Below, one piece after another: positions 45,095-55,279 of a stretch of 64,000 nt of DNA (position 1 is its first letter; each line of letters opens with the position of its first letter). A model generated the notes under the pieces. That model did not search any database. It saw only the letters and a program-made list of their open reading frames with translations, and was not told the DNA's origin. A program made the position numbers and the translations under genes. The stretch spans positions 66,514-130,513 of the forward strand of contig JAOSKK010000037.1 of assembly GCA_027493615.1 (NCBI GenBank), written 5' to 3'. The stretch comes from Verrucomicrobiota bacterium (GTDB lineage Bacteria; Verrucomicrobiota; Verrucomicrobiia; Limisphaerales; J093).

Positions 45095-48000
45095 ATGAAC
45101 GCCCTCTGGCACTGCGGACGCCTGCCGGCCGGCGCACTGCTGCTCGGCCTGCAGCTTCTCGCCGCCAACCGGCCCCTCGTATGGCAGGACGGTGACGGCT
45201 ACCGCCGGGCTGGGCTCCCGGTCCCCGCCGAAGCTCGGACCGGTTTCACCCGCCTGCTCGCTGACCAGACCGGCATCACCTTCACGAACCTGCTGCCTGA
45301 ATCCCGCTTCCTTACCAACCAGGTGCTGCCGAACGGGGCCGGCGTAGCCGCTGGCGACGTGGACAACGACGGCTGGTGCGATCTCTACTTTTGTGGCCTG
45401 AGCTCTCCGAACTGCCTTTATCGGAACCTTGGCCAATGGCGGTTCGAGGACATCACAGCCGCGGCCGGCGTGGCCTGCCCGGAGCTCGACGCCACCGGCG
45501 CCGCCTTTGCCGACCTGGACGGAGACGGAGATCTGGACCTGGTTGTCAACTCGATCGGCGGCGGCACTCATCTGTTCTTCAATGACGGTCGCGGGCATTT
45601 CACGCCCGGATCCGAAGTGCTGAACCCCGGACGCGGCGGAACCTCTCTGGCGCTGGCCGACGCGGATGGCGACGGCGATCTCGATCTCTATGTCGCCAAC
45701 TACCGGACCAGCACGTTGATGGACGCCCCCGGGACACGTTTCAGCGTCCGCATGCTGGACGGCCAACTGGTCGTGGCGAGCATCAACGGCCGCCCGCCCA
45801 CCGATCCCGAGTGGACCAACCGGTTCCGGTTCACCATCGAGCTCGGCCAGGGCGGCCGCGGCAAGTTCGCCCACGAAGAACTGGGCGAGGCCGACGTCTT
45901 CTACCGCAACGCCGGTGGGGGCCGCTTCGTGCCGGTACTCTGGACCGACGGGACGTTCCTGGACGAAGACGGGCAGGCCCTGGCCGAACCGCCGTTCGAC
46001 TGGGGGCTGTCCGTGGCGTTCCGCGACTTCAACGAGGATGGCTGGCCGGACCTTTATGTGTGCAATGACTTCGGAACCCCGGATCGCTTCTGGCTGAACG
46101 ACGGGAACGGCCGGTTCCGGGCCGCTCCGCGGCTCGCCCTGCGTCAGACCAGCCTGGCCTCGATGGCCGTGGACGTAGCGGATGTGAACCGCGACGGGCT
46201 CGACGATTTCCTGGTGGTCGAGATGCTCAGCCGCGAGCACCGGCGCCGCCTCACCCAGCGCAATGTGGTTCAGGGCAAGACACCTTCGCCCGCGGAGATC
46301 CTCAGCCGCCCGCAATACCCGCGCAACACGCTGTTTCTGAGTCGCGGCGATGGCACCTACGCCGAGGTGGCGCAGTACGCCGGCCTCGACGCTTCAGAAT
46401 GGTCGTGGTCGCCCCTGTTCGTGGACGTCGATCTGGACGGTTACGACGATCTCCTGGTCACCAACGGCTTTGAGCGGGACAACATGAACGCCGACGTCCA
46501 GGCCCGGATCCAGGCCACGCGCGCCGCCCAGCGCGCCCGTACCGCCGAGGAACTTCAACTGCGTCGGCTCTTCCCCCGCCTCGACACCGCCAACCTCGCC
46601 TTCCACAACCAGGGGAACCTGGAGTTCGTGGAAGTCGGCCAGGCCTGGGGCTTCGATACCCCGACGATTTCCCAGGGCGCCTGTCTGGCTGACCTGGACA
46701 ACGACGGCGATCTGGACGCGATCGTGAACAACCTCAACGCCGCGGCTGCGGTCTATCGCAATGATGCCACCGCCCCGCGACTCGCGGTCCGGCTGGCGGG
46801 CCTGCCCCCGAACACGCAAGGCATCGGCGCACGCCTCACCGTGACCGGCGTACCTGCGCCCCAGAGCCACGTGATGACCTGCGGTGGCCGATACCTGTCC
46901 GGTGATGCCCCGCTCCGGGTCTTCGCCGCCGGTTCACCAACCAACCGGCTGCGTCTTGAAGTGCGTTGGCCCAGCGGTCGAACCAGCCTCGTGTCCGAGG
47001 CGTGGGCGAATCATCTTTACGAAATCCACGAAGCGGCCGCCGCTTCGGTTGAACGTGTGGTGCGGGCTTCCAGCCTGCACTCCCCAGGGGCCTCCCAGGG
47101 CACGGCCGCCGGGCCCAAGGAATCTCCCCCGGAACCTCGCCCGACGGGGGTTCATGGCCGCCTCTCCTGCCCCTCGCCACTGTTCGAAGACGTCAGCTCC
47201 CTTCTCGCCCATGTGCATCACGACGATCCGTTCGACGACTTCGAGCTCCAACCCCTCCTGCCCAAACGACTCAGCCAGGCCGGCCCCGGCGTCTGCTGGA
47301 CCGACGTGGATGGTGACGGTTGGGATGACCTGGTCGTGGGGGCCGGCCGCGGCGGTCGGTTGGCGTGCTACCGCAACGACACCCGCGGCGGCTTCCAGCG
47401 GTTGACTCAAGCACCCTGGAACCAAACTGCGACCCACGATCAAACCGGCATCGTCGCCGGAGCGCCCGGGGTCTTCTACGTCGGCACTTCCCCAGATGAA
47501 GCCGGGTCCGGCACCACAAATCCCGTTCAGACCTACCGGACGGGTGAGCGTTCGACGGCAACGGCGGGACTGGAACAGAACGCCGCGGGTGCCGGTGCAC
47601 TGGCCCTGGCGGACTACGACGGCGACGGCGTCCTCGACCTCTTCGTGGGCGGACGTGCCCTTCCGGGCCAATACCCGCTGGCTGGCCCCTCGCGGTGCTA
47701 TCGGCAGAGCAACGGGCGATTGGTTCCCGACGAGGCGAGTGACGAGGTGTTGCGCGAGGTGGGACTGGTGAATGGCGCCACCTGGAGTGACCTCGATGGC
47801 GATGGCTGGCCCGAGTTGGTGCTCGCGTGCGAGTGGGGCCCCGTCCGCGTGTTCCGCAACCGACAGGGTCGGCTCGAGGCCTGGAACGTTCCGGTCCGCG
47901 TGACCAGGGGACCAGGAACCAGGGACCAGGGACCACGGACTACGGACCCCGGACCAGAGACCCGGACTTCGCCCTTCGCCCTTCGCCCTTCGCCCTTCGC

Positions 48001-49039
48001 CCTTCCGACTTCGCCCCTCCCGACCTTGGATGCGCTGACCGGCTGGTGGAACGGCGTGGCGACGGGCGATTTCGACGGCGACGGGCGCCTGGATCTCCTG
48101 GCCACGAACTGGGGCCGCAACACCAAGTACGAGCGCCACCGCCATCATCCGTTGCGACTGTACCATGGCGACCCGGAGGGGACGGGATCACGGTGCCTGC
48201 TTGAGGCGTACCACGATCGCGTGCTCGATGCCTACGTCCCTGCGCGCATGCTCGACGTGGTGGCCAAAGCGATGCCGTTTCTGCACGGCCGGTTCACCAC
48301 CCATGAGGCCTGGGCGGAGGCGAGCGCACCGGTGGTGTTGGGCGATCGTGCCGACCGCATGCAGGTGCTTGAGGCCGCCTGGCTCGAAACCACGTTGTTC
48401 CTGAATCGCGGCGACCATTTTGAAGCCCGGCTCCTGCCGTTCGAGGCGCAACTCAGTCCCGCCTTCGCCGCGTGCGTTGCCGATTACGACGGGGACGGCT
48501 GCGAAGACGTGTTCCTGAGCCAGAACTTCTTCGGGGTGGATGCCGACACGTCGCGCTACGACGCAGGCCGCGGCTTGTGGCTGCAGGGTGACGGACGCGG
48601 TGGATTTCGCGCCGTGCCGGGGCAAGAGAGCGGCGTGATGTTGTACGGGCAGCAACGTGGTGCGGCGATGGGCGATTTTGACCAGGACGGCCGAGTGGAT
48701 CTGGTGGTCGCCCAGCACGGCGCGGAGACCCGGTTGTTTCGGAACGCGCGGGGGCAACCCGGCTTGCGGGTCCGGCTGACCGGGCCGGCGGGCAACCCCT
48801 GGGGAATCGGGGCCGTAGTGCGGCTGGGATTTGGCGAACGTTGGGGACCGGCGCGCGAGGTACAGGCCGGCGCAGGTTACTGGGGGCAGAACGCCACCAC
48901 CCTGGTGCTGGGCACACCCACGATGCCGACCGACATCTGGGTCCGCTGGCCCGGCGGACAGACCCAGCAATGGGCCCTTCCGCGCGGGGCGCGGGAAGTC
49001 CGCCTGCAAGCCTCAGGTCAACTGCAACCCCTGCGATGA
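45095..49039 (+). CDS. Large secreted FG-GAP/ASPIC-UnbV (CRTAC1-like) protein 1
   Basis: 1314 residues in one frame. Signal peptide about 1-24 (GALLLGLQLLAANR). Repeated Ca-binding FG-GAP/VCBS loops: AAGDVDNDGWCDLYFCGL, ADLDGDGDLDLVVNSIGGG, ADADGDGDLDLYVANYR, DFNEDGWPDLYVCNDFG, DVDLDGYDDLLVTNGF, ADLDNDGDLDAIVNNLN, WTDVDGDGWDDLVVGAG, ADYDGDGVLDLFVGG, GDFDGDGRLDLLATNWG, ADYDGDGCEDVFLSQNFFG. An internal ASPIC-like segment (about 590-640; GARLTVTGVP, VMTCGGRYLSGD) and a terminal one (IGAVVRLGFG, QAGAGYWGQNATTLVLG) frame two propellers. A 112-bp heptamer array lies inside (47909-48020). Probably cell-surface; ligand unknown. A paralogue is at 55280. Confidence 0.9.
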   Translation: MNALWHCGRLPAGALLLGLQLLAANRPLVWQDGDGYRRAGLPVPAEARTGFTRLLADQTGITFTNLLPESRFLTNQVLPNGAGVAAGDVDNDGWCDLYFCGLSSPNCLYRNLGQWRFEDITAAAGVACPELDATGAAFADLDGDGDLDLVVNSIGGGTHLFFNDGRGHFTPGSEVLNPGRGGTSLALADADGDGDLDLYVANYRTSTLMDAPGTRFSVRMLDGQLVVASINGRPPTDPEWTNRFRFTIELGQGGRGKFAHEELGEADVFYRNAGGGRFVPVLWTDGTFLDEDGQALAEPPFDWGLSVAFRDFNEDGWPDLYVCNDFGTPDRFWLNDGNGRFRAAPRLALRQTSLASMAVDVADVNRDGLDDFLVVEMLSREHRRRLTQRNVVQGKTPSPAEILSRPQYPRNTLFLSRGDGTYAEVAQYAGLDASEWSWSPLFVDVDLDGYDDLLVTNGFERDNMNADVQARIQATRAAQRARTAEELQLRRLFPRLDTANLAFHNQGNLEFVEVGQAWGFDTPTISQGACLADLDNDGDLDAIVNNLNAAAAVYRNDATAPRLAVRLAGLPPNTQGIGARLTVTGVPAPQSHVMTCGGRYLSGDAPLRVFAAGSPTNRLRLEVRWPSGRTSLVSEAWANHLYEIHEAAAASVERVVRASSLHSPGASQGTAAGPKESPPEPRPTGVHGRLSCPSPLFEDVSSLLAHVHHDDPFDDFELQPLLPKRLSQAGPGVCWTDVDGDGWDDLVVGAGRGGRLACYRNDTRGGFQRLTQAPWNQTATHDQTGIVAGAPGVFYVGTSPDEAGSGTTNPVQTYRTGERSTATAGLEQNAAGAGALALADYDGDGVLDLFVGGRALPGQYPLAGPSRCYRQSNGRLVPDEASDEVLREVGLVNGATWSDLDGDGWPELVLACEWGPVRVFRNRQGRLEAWNVPVRVTRGPGTRDQGPRTTDPGPETRTSPFALRPSPFALPTSPLPTLDALTGWWNGVATGDFDGDGRLDLLATNWGRNTKYERHRHHPLRLYHGDPEGTGSRCLLEAYHDRVLDAYVPARMLDVVAKAMPFLHGRFTTHEAWAEASAPVVLGDRADRMQVLEAAWLETTLFLNRGDHFEARLLPFEAQLSPAFAACVADYDGDGCEDVFLSQNFFGVDADTSRYDAGRGLWLQGDGRGGFRAVPGQESGVMLYGQQRGAAMGDFDQDGRVDLVVAQHGAETRLFRNARGQPGLRVRLTGPAGNPWGIGAVVRLGFGERWGPAREVQAGAGYWGQNATTLVLGTPTMPTDIWVRWPGGQTQQWALPRGAREVRLQASGQLQPLR
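47909..48020 (+). repeat. In-frame heptanucleotide array inside FG-GAP/ASPIC protein 1
   Basis: Sixteen consecutive 7-mers in strict phase: GGACCAG-type units (GGACCAG, GAACCAG, GGACCAC, GGACTAC, GGACCCC...) changing to CCCTTCG-type units (CCCTTCG four times, CCCTTCC, then GACTTCG, CCCCTCC). Translated as a Pro/Thr/Ser-rich linker (GPGTRDQGPRTTDPGP; SPFALRPSPFALPTSP). It sits just before LTGWWNGVATGDFDGDG. Confidence 0.9.
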
Positions 49040-49289
49040 GGCTCCCGCTCCTGGCGCGAGCGAGGCGAGGCTTCACGGTCGCGCGCTGTGCGTTTCCGCG
49101 AGATCCCAGGGATCCGGCCCCGGCAGTTCCACCAATTTCTCGTTGCCATGCAGGCTGAAGCCCGGCTAATTTCACCGCAGTTCTCCGTCGTCAACCGTCT
49201 GTGCGGCAGTCGACCGACCTCTGGCCGTGGAGGTGAGGTCCGGGCGCAACCGGTGGACGCGGGGAGCCACTCATCCAAACCAACAAGCT
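49040..49289. other. Intergenic region between FG-GAP protein 1 and surface protein 2
   Basis: About 250 nt with a less GC-rich patch near 49130-49190. No gene or terminator hairpin that I can support; the promoter of the next gene is expected here. Confidence 0.4.
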
Positions 49290-52200
49290 ATGCGACCCAA
49301 CACCACATACCGCCTGCTCCTCGGGGCGTGCGCGTTAGGCCTCGGCGCCTGGTGGGCCCAGGCCGCCGCTCCCACGACTCCCCAGGGGGTCATCACGGCG
49401 AAGTCCTTCTTCAACATCGGGGAGGCACCACGGTTGCCGACCTCACAGGGAACGCCAAGTTCCCGAACAGCCCGGACGCAGTCACCTACCCGACCTACTT
49501 CGAGTTGAACGCCACCGGCGACATCAACACTGCCGCACCCAACACGGTGGACAATTACGGCGCCCAGATGCTCGGGTATTTCTATCCCCCGGCCACCGGC
49601 GATTACATCTTCTACCTCGCTTCGGATGATGGCGGCCAACTCTGGCTCAGCACCGATGCCGATCCGGCCAACAAGAAGCTCATCGCCCAGGAAGCCGGCT
49701 GGAGCAACGCCCGCAGCTATACCGCCATCGGTGGCGGCAGCACCGTGGAGGCCAAGGACTCCTCGCAATTCACCGGCACGCAATGGCCGACGAAGGACCC
49801 GGTCTACGGCGGAGCCAAGATCACCCTGACCGCCAACCGGGCGTACTACATCGAAGCCCTCATGAAGGAGGGCGGTGGCGGGGACAACCTCTCAGTGGCG
49901 GTGCAGGACCCGAACTTCGTCATTGACTCGACCAAGCCCATCCCGGGGCAGTACTTGTCCTCGTTCGACAAGGCCTCCGGTCCGGTGGTGATCACGACCC
50001 AACCCCAGAGCCAGACCGTCAACCAAGGCGACCCCGTCACCTTCACGGTGGCAGTCGACGGCACGCCGCCCTACAACTTCCAGTGGATGGTGAACAACAG
50101 CGAGGTGCAGAGCGGGGCCCAGGCCAGCTACAACATCACACGGGCACTCGCCACGCAGAACAACGCCAAGGTCAAAGTGGTGGTCACCGGCGGTCAGGGC
50201 AGCCCGGTGACGAGTGCCGAGGCCACGTTGACAGTCATCTCCGATGTGACGCCTCCCACGCTGGTCGGCGCCCGGGGGTCGGCCAGCTTCAATGCCGTCA
50301 CCGTCACGTTCTCTGAACCGCTGGATCCGGCCACCGCCAACACCGCGGCCAACTACAGGCTGTCGGGCGGCCTCAACGTGACTGCGGCCAGTCTCAGCGC
50401 CGCGCCCAATGACAACACGGTCGTGCTCACCACCAGCAGGCAATCGGAGGGGACCGTGCTCACGCTCACCGTGAACAACGTGAAGGACCTGGCGGGCCTG
50501 ACCATTGCCGCCAACAGCACGATCGACTTCAAGACCCACGTCTTTGCCACCGGCTGGGCGAGCTACCAGCGCTGGCACAATGAGAATGGCGATCCGGGCG
50601 ACATCAATGCCTTCGCGACTGCCATCGCCGACGGCACCATCCGGGCCCCCGATTACGAGAGTGCCGTCACCCAGTTTGGCGGCCCCTGGGGGCGCGAGAC
50701 AATTACTCGGCGCGGGTGTTCGGCTATTTCATCCCGCCTGCCAATGGCAACTACGTGTTCTTCGTGGGATCGGACGACCAATCGGTGGTCTACCTGAGCA
50801 CCGACGACCAACCGGCGAACAAGAAGCTCATCGCGCGCGAGACCCAATGGAGCAACCAGTACCAGTTCACCACCAGCGGCGGGAACAGTGATCTGACCCA
50901 GAAGCGCTCGGATCAGAACTGGGAGATCGAATGGCCCAACTTCAACACCATCACCCTCACGGCGAATCGCCGCTACTACATGGAGGTGTTGTGGGATGAA
51001 GGGGGCGGCGGGGACGGGGCGGACGTCACCTTCATCCGCGAAGGCGATCCGGATCCTTCCAACGACGCAGCCGGGATGCGGATGCGAGGCAGTGTCATCG
51101 CGACGTTCCTGGATCCGGAACGGGGCGGCGGTCAACATCCTCGCGCAACCCGCCAACGCCACGCAACAGGAGGGACGCACAGCCACCTTCAGCGTGACCA
51201 CCTCCGTGACCTCCCCGTACGCCACCACCGCCAGTTATCAGTGGCAGAAAACGACACCCGGCGGCAGCACCTTCACCGACATCGCCGGGGCCACCGCGGT
51301 ATCCTACACCACACCCGTCCTCGCTTTGGTGGACAACAACACCAAGTACCGGGTCGTCTGTAGTGTGCCAACCCTCTCGGTGAACAGTGCGGAAGCAACC
51401 CTGACGGTCGTGCCAGACACCTTCCCGCCCCAGCTTGCGGGAGCCGGTGCGCTCGCCAGTGAGACCGGCGCCACCTTCGATGTCGGTGTGAGTTTCGACG
51501 AAGCGGTGACAGCCGCCAGCGCTGGCAACCCCGCCAACTACACCCTGTCGGGCGGTTCCATCTCGGCGGTCACTCTCTACCCCGGTTCCCCGGGCGTGGT
51601 GCTCAGGGCCTCGGGGTTGACGGTCGGCAACACTTACACCGTGACGGTGAGGAATCTGCAGGACTTGAAGGGCAACACGCTGACCTCGGCCGAGAAGCCA
51701 TTCAAGGTCTCCCCGATGAAATGGGGTGTCGTCGGCGGCAAGGAACTCGGCATCGGCAACGGCGTGCTGGCGGTCGCCGAGAACGGCTTCGACGTGTACA
51801 GCGACAGCATCGCCGAGTGGGGCACCTACGACGAAGCCACCTTCGTTTACGAGGAAGTCACGGGCGACTTCGATAAGATCGTCCAGGTCGAATACCAGGA
51901 TGCCTCGAGCCAATGGGCGCGGGCCGGCCTGATCGTGCGCGACGTGACCAACTTCGGTGTGGACCGCGCGACACAGGAGGCCGGCCAGGCCGGGCGCTAC
52001 CAGAAGGTCCATGTGAATCCGGTCGTCACCGCCATGGGAACCGGTGGCAACAACGCCTGGGAAGGCAACCGCCGGCTCGCCACGGGTGCCGCCACGACCA
52101 GCGCCGGGGGCGGCGGCGGTCCACTCACCTATCCGAACACCTGGTGCCGGCTCCAACGTGCCGGCGACCTGTTCACCATCTACCGCAGCACCGACGGACG

Positions 52201-52540
52201 GAACTGGACTCAACTCGGCACCACGACGTTCGATGAGCCCATGCCGGCAAGGCTGTTCGTGGGTCCGGAGTTTGCCCCCGAGAACGGCAACATCCCCGAG
52301 GATTCCGGCCTGCGCGGCATGTGGCTCGCCAAGTTCCGCAACTACGGCAATTACTCGCCGTTCGTGGAACCGACCTTGAGCTACAGCAATGCGGGCGGTG
52401 TGACCGTACTCACCTACTCCGGCGTGCTGCAAAGCGCACCGGCCGTGACCGGTCCTTACACGCCGGTGGCGGGTGCCACCAGCCCCTACACGGTCAACAA
52501 GACCCAGCCGGCTCAGTTCTACCGCGCCGCCGGTCAGTAA
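49290..52540 (+). CDS. Large secreted multidomain protein 2 (two PA14-like modules, Ig-like modules), three frame changes
   Basis: About 1083 residues joined. ATG 49290 (MRPNTTYRLLLGACALG) with signal peptide to about 26 (AWWAQAAAP). Order: PA14-like (GAQMLGYFYPPATGDYIFYL, SDDGGQLWLSTD), Ig-like (VVITTQPQSQTVNQGDPVTF), SbsA-type Ig-like (VTVTFSEPLDPATANTAANY), second PA14-like (RVFGYFIPPANGNYVFFVGS), Ig-like (ILAQPANATQQEGRTATF), SbsA-type, and a DUF1349-like domain and C-terminus shared with protein 1. Frame changes at 49419-49422 (G4), 50688-50692 (G5) and near 51118; one base restores each. Probably surface-exposed and glycan-binding. Compared with protein 1 the lectin-like head is replaced by a PA14-like module. 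Confidence 0.85.
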
Positions 52541-52598
52541 GGCCGCGCTCCCTCACTCGCAGCGATCAGGAGACCGGGGTCCGCCCCGGTCTCTTTTT
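51718..52598 (+). repeat. 880-bp direct duplication, copy 2
   Basis: Gap-free counterpart of 43401-44281. Covers the DUF1349-like domain, C-terminus and terminator. Confidence 0.85.
52570..52598 (+). terminator. Rho-independent terminator of surface protein 2
   Basis: Stem GAGACCGGGG/CCCCGGTCTC (52570-52579, 52584-52593), loop TCCG, then TTTTT. The stem is identical to the one at 44253; only the loop and tail differ. Confidence 0.9.
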
Positions 52599-52684
52599 AT
52601 CCGGGAACCTGTCGGGCTTCAGCGCTTGGCTTCCGGCTCCTGTGTGCGAAGATCCGCGGCACGCGGACGGCCATCCACACTGCC

Positions 52685-54850
52685 ATGACAGCCACGACGG
52701 CTCCTGACCCGGCCCGTTGCATGAGTCGGCGACTCCGTTGGTTCCGCGTCGCGGCCGTGGCGCTGTCCTTGCTTGGGTTTGTGGCGGGCGCCGAACTCAT
52801 CCTCCGCGGGATCGGCTACGGGCATCCGACCGGCTTCCTGGTTCACCCTGACAAAGCCGAGCGGCTTTGGACGGACAATCCGTTCTTCCTGTGGCGGTTC
52901 ATGCCACCGGGGCTGGCGCGTTGGCCCGCCCCGATTCAGTTGCGCACGCCCAAGCCCGCGGGCGTGTTCCGAGTCCTGGTGCTCGGCGAGTCGGCCGCGA
53001 TGGGAGATCCGGAACCCGCATTCGGCTTTTCGCGCGTGCTCCAGGTGCTGCTGGAAGCCCGTCTGCCCGGACAGACCGTCGAAGTCATCAACACCGGCAT
53101 CCCTGCCATCAACTCCCACATCGTCCGAGCGATCGCCGCCGACTGCCGCCCGGCCGAGGCGGACGTTTGGGTTCTGTATCTCGGCCACAACGAGGTGCTC
53201 GGGCCCGGCGGGCTGACGAGCGCCTTCGGCAGCCGATCCCCCATCCCCTGGTCCGGTGGTTGCACCTCGGGGTGCAGCGTCTGCGGGTCGGCCAGTGGCT
53301 GGCGAGCCTCACGGCACGGCTCAGCCCGCCTCCTTCGGCAAGTGCGCGCCTGCTCAGCGAGAACTTGCGCAAGGAACCGGTGCTCCACGACGACCCCCGC
53401 CTGGCGCGGGTCCGCCAGAGTTTCGCCGAGAACCTCCGCGCCATCGTCCGGACCGGCCAGCGATCCGGAGCGCGGGTGCTGGTGAACACCCTCGCCAGCA
53501 ATCTGCGGGCTTGCGCCCCGTTCCTGCCGGGTCCGCCGCCGGTTCTACCCGACGGGAGAGCGGCCGCCTGGCAGGCGGGTTTCGAGGCCGGCTGGCGGGC
53601 GTGGAACGAAGGGGACCCCGCCCAGGCACTCCAGCACCTGCAGATGGCGGCGGAGGTGCACGACCAACACGCCGACCTGCAATACTTGCTGGGTCGTTCC
53701 AGTCTGGATCTGGGAAGAACCAACGAGGCCCGCCAACACCTGGAACGGGCCCGGGACCTCGACGGCTTCCGCGCCCGGGCCGATACGCCCCTAAACGCGC
53801 TCATCCGTCGGGTCGCCGCCGAGTTCGACCCCGCCACGGTGCGACAGGTGGATGGCGAGTCGGCCTTCGCGGCGGGCAGTCCGGACGGCATCCCGGGGGA
53901 CGAGTATTTCTGTGACCACGTCCATTTCAACTTCGATGGCAATTATCAATTGGCCCGACTCCAGGCCGAGGCGATGGCCGCGTGGCTGCCGGCGCTCCGT
54001 GAATCGGAGCAAGCCGGTTGGTTGAGCCGGGAAGACTGCGCCCTTCGCCTCGGCTGGATCGAGTGGAGTCAACTGCGCTTTTGCCACTGCCCTCCACCGT
54101 CGCCTGTCGAGTCCGCTCTACCGGGCGCAGCTCAACCATGCCGAACGGGACGCGCGCCTGCGGCGGGAGGTGGCCGCGCGGGCATCAGCCAACACCCGCG
54201 AGGTCCGGGTCCGCAACGGCCAGGCGCTTCGGGACGCCGCGGCGCGCCGGCCGCGCGACGGGGTGTTGTTCGATCTTCTGGGCAAGTTCCTGCTGTCCAC
54301 GGGCGATCGCGCAGGCGCAGCAGCGGCCTGGCGGGAGGTGATCGAGAGCGTCCCGTATGGTTTCCCGGGCCACTACCAACTCGGGTTGCTGCTCAACCAA
54401 TTGGGGCAACCGGAGGCCGCCCTGCCACATCTCGAAAACGCCCGGCGTTGGCGTCCCTTGGTGCCCGAGGTGCACATCGCCCTGGGCACCGCCTGGTCGC
54501 GACTCGGAGAACCAGCCCGGGCGACAGGCTCCTTCCAGCAGGCGCTCAAGCTGGATCCGAACAACGAGGCCGCACGGCTGGCCTGGGCGCAGGCATTGCG
54601 TGAGCGGGGCGACCGCACCGGCGCCCGGGCCCAACTCGAACACGCCGTCGGAGCCAACTCCAACAGTGTGAGCGCCCATTTCTACCTGGCCCTGCTCTCG
54701 CAGGAGTTGGGTGATCAGGACACGGCATCTCGCCACTGGCGCGACGTTCTGCGGCTCGACCCGGGCAATGAAACGGCCCGCCGCCAACTGAGTGAGCCCG
54801 CCCAAGCTCAGCCCATGGATGCACTGGTCCCCACAGATCCCTGGCCGTGA
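52685..54850 (+). CDS. Membrane-anchored SGNH-hydrolase/TPR protein 1 (two frame changes)
   Basis: About 720 residues joined. One N-terminal TM helix (VAAVALSLLGFVAGAELIL), then a GDSL-like fold: block I VLVLGESAAMGDPEPAFGFS (nucleophile Ser near 103, GES for GDS), block II NTGIPAINSH, block III LYLGHNEVLGP (Asn) and block V CDHVHFNFDGN (Asp-x-x-His). Between blocks III and V sits a TPR-like insert (ALQHLQMAAEVHDQHADLQY). After block V come at least four TPRs (GFPGHYQLGLLLNQLGQPEA; VPEVHIALGTAWSRLGEPAR; AARLAWAQALRERGDRTGAR). Frame changes near 53240 and 54085. An esterase or acyltransferase acting outside the cytoplasmic membrane is likely. It follows protein 2 after a terminator; paralogue at 59251. 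Confidence 0.83.
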
Positions 54851-54989
54851 ACCGGCCGGTCCCGCGCCTGGACGGAGCCGTCTCCCGTTGAACCGGCGTG
54901 CACAAGGGAGAATGCAGAATGCAGAAACGACATTCCTCCAGGCCCGTTCGTGGCGCCTGAGCAGGTCCAATGAGCGACAAATCACTTTC

Positions 54990-55068
54990 CCCAATTCCCT
55001 ACGTTCGTAATCGGCCGAGAAACCCCCTCTCCGGAATCCTCCGCAGATTCCGGACATCGGGAATTGGG
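54990..55068. repeat. Nested inverted repeat
   Basis: CCCAATTCCC (54990-54999) is exactly inverted at 55059-55068; inside, CCGGAATC (55031-55038) is inverted at 55046-55053 with a 7-nt loop. It lies in the roughly 430-nt gap before FG-GAP protein 2, which also holds AGAATGCAGAATGCAGAA near 54910 and the heptamer array at 55191. No gene is supported in that gap. Confidence 0.7.
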
Positions 55069-55190
55069 CCGAGGGGCGCTGGCTTCTCGCGGGTCCGTGG
55101 TACATGCGGTTGCCGAGGGCGGACCTCCTTACCGTTTGGCAGGCCGGCCATGGCGGGGCCGGCTTGCCCCCTTGGAATCTGGAACTTCCC

Positions 55191-55220
55191 TTGAGCTTTG
55201 AGCTTTGAGCTTTGAGCTTC
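55191..55220. repeat. Heptanucleotide tandem array (TTGAGCT)
   Basis: Four phased TTGAGCT units followed by TC, the reverse complement of the 37144 array. Upstream flank GGAACTTCCC resembles the mirrored flank at 37144 (GAAGCTCCAG), suggesting a longer shared element. Confidence 0.75.
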
Positions 55221-55279
55221 CCTGCCCAGTTCCTCCTTTCGCCGCCCGGCGTTTCCCGCTATGCAGAGCCGGTTTCACC

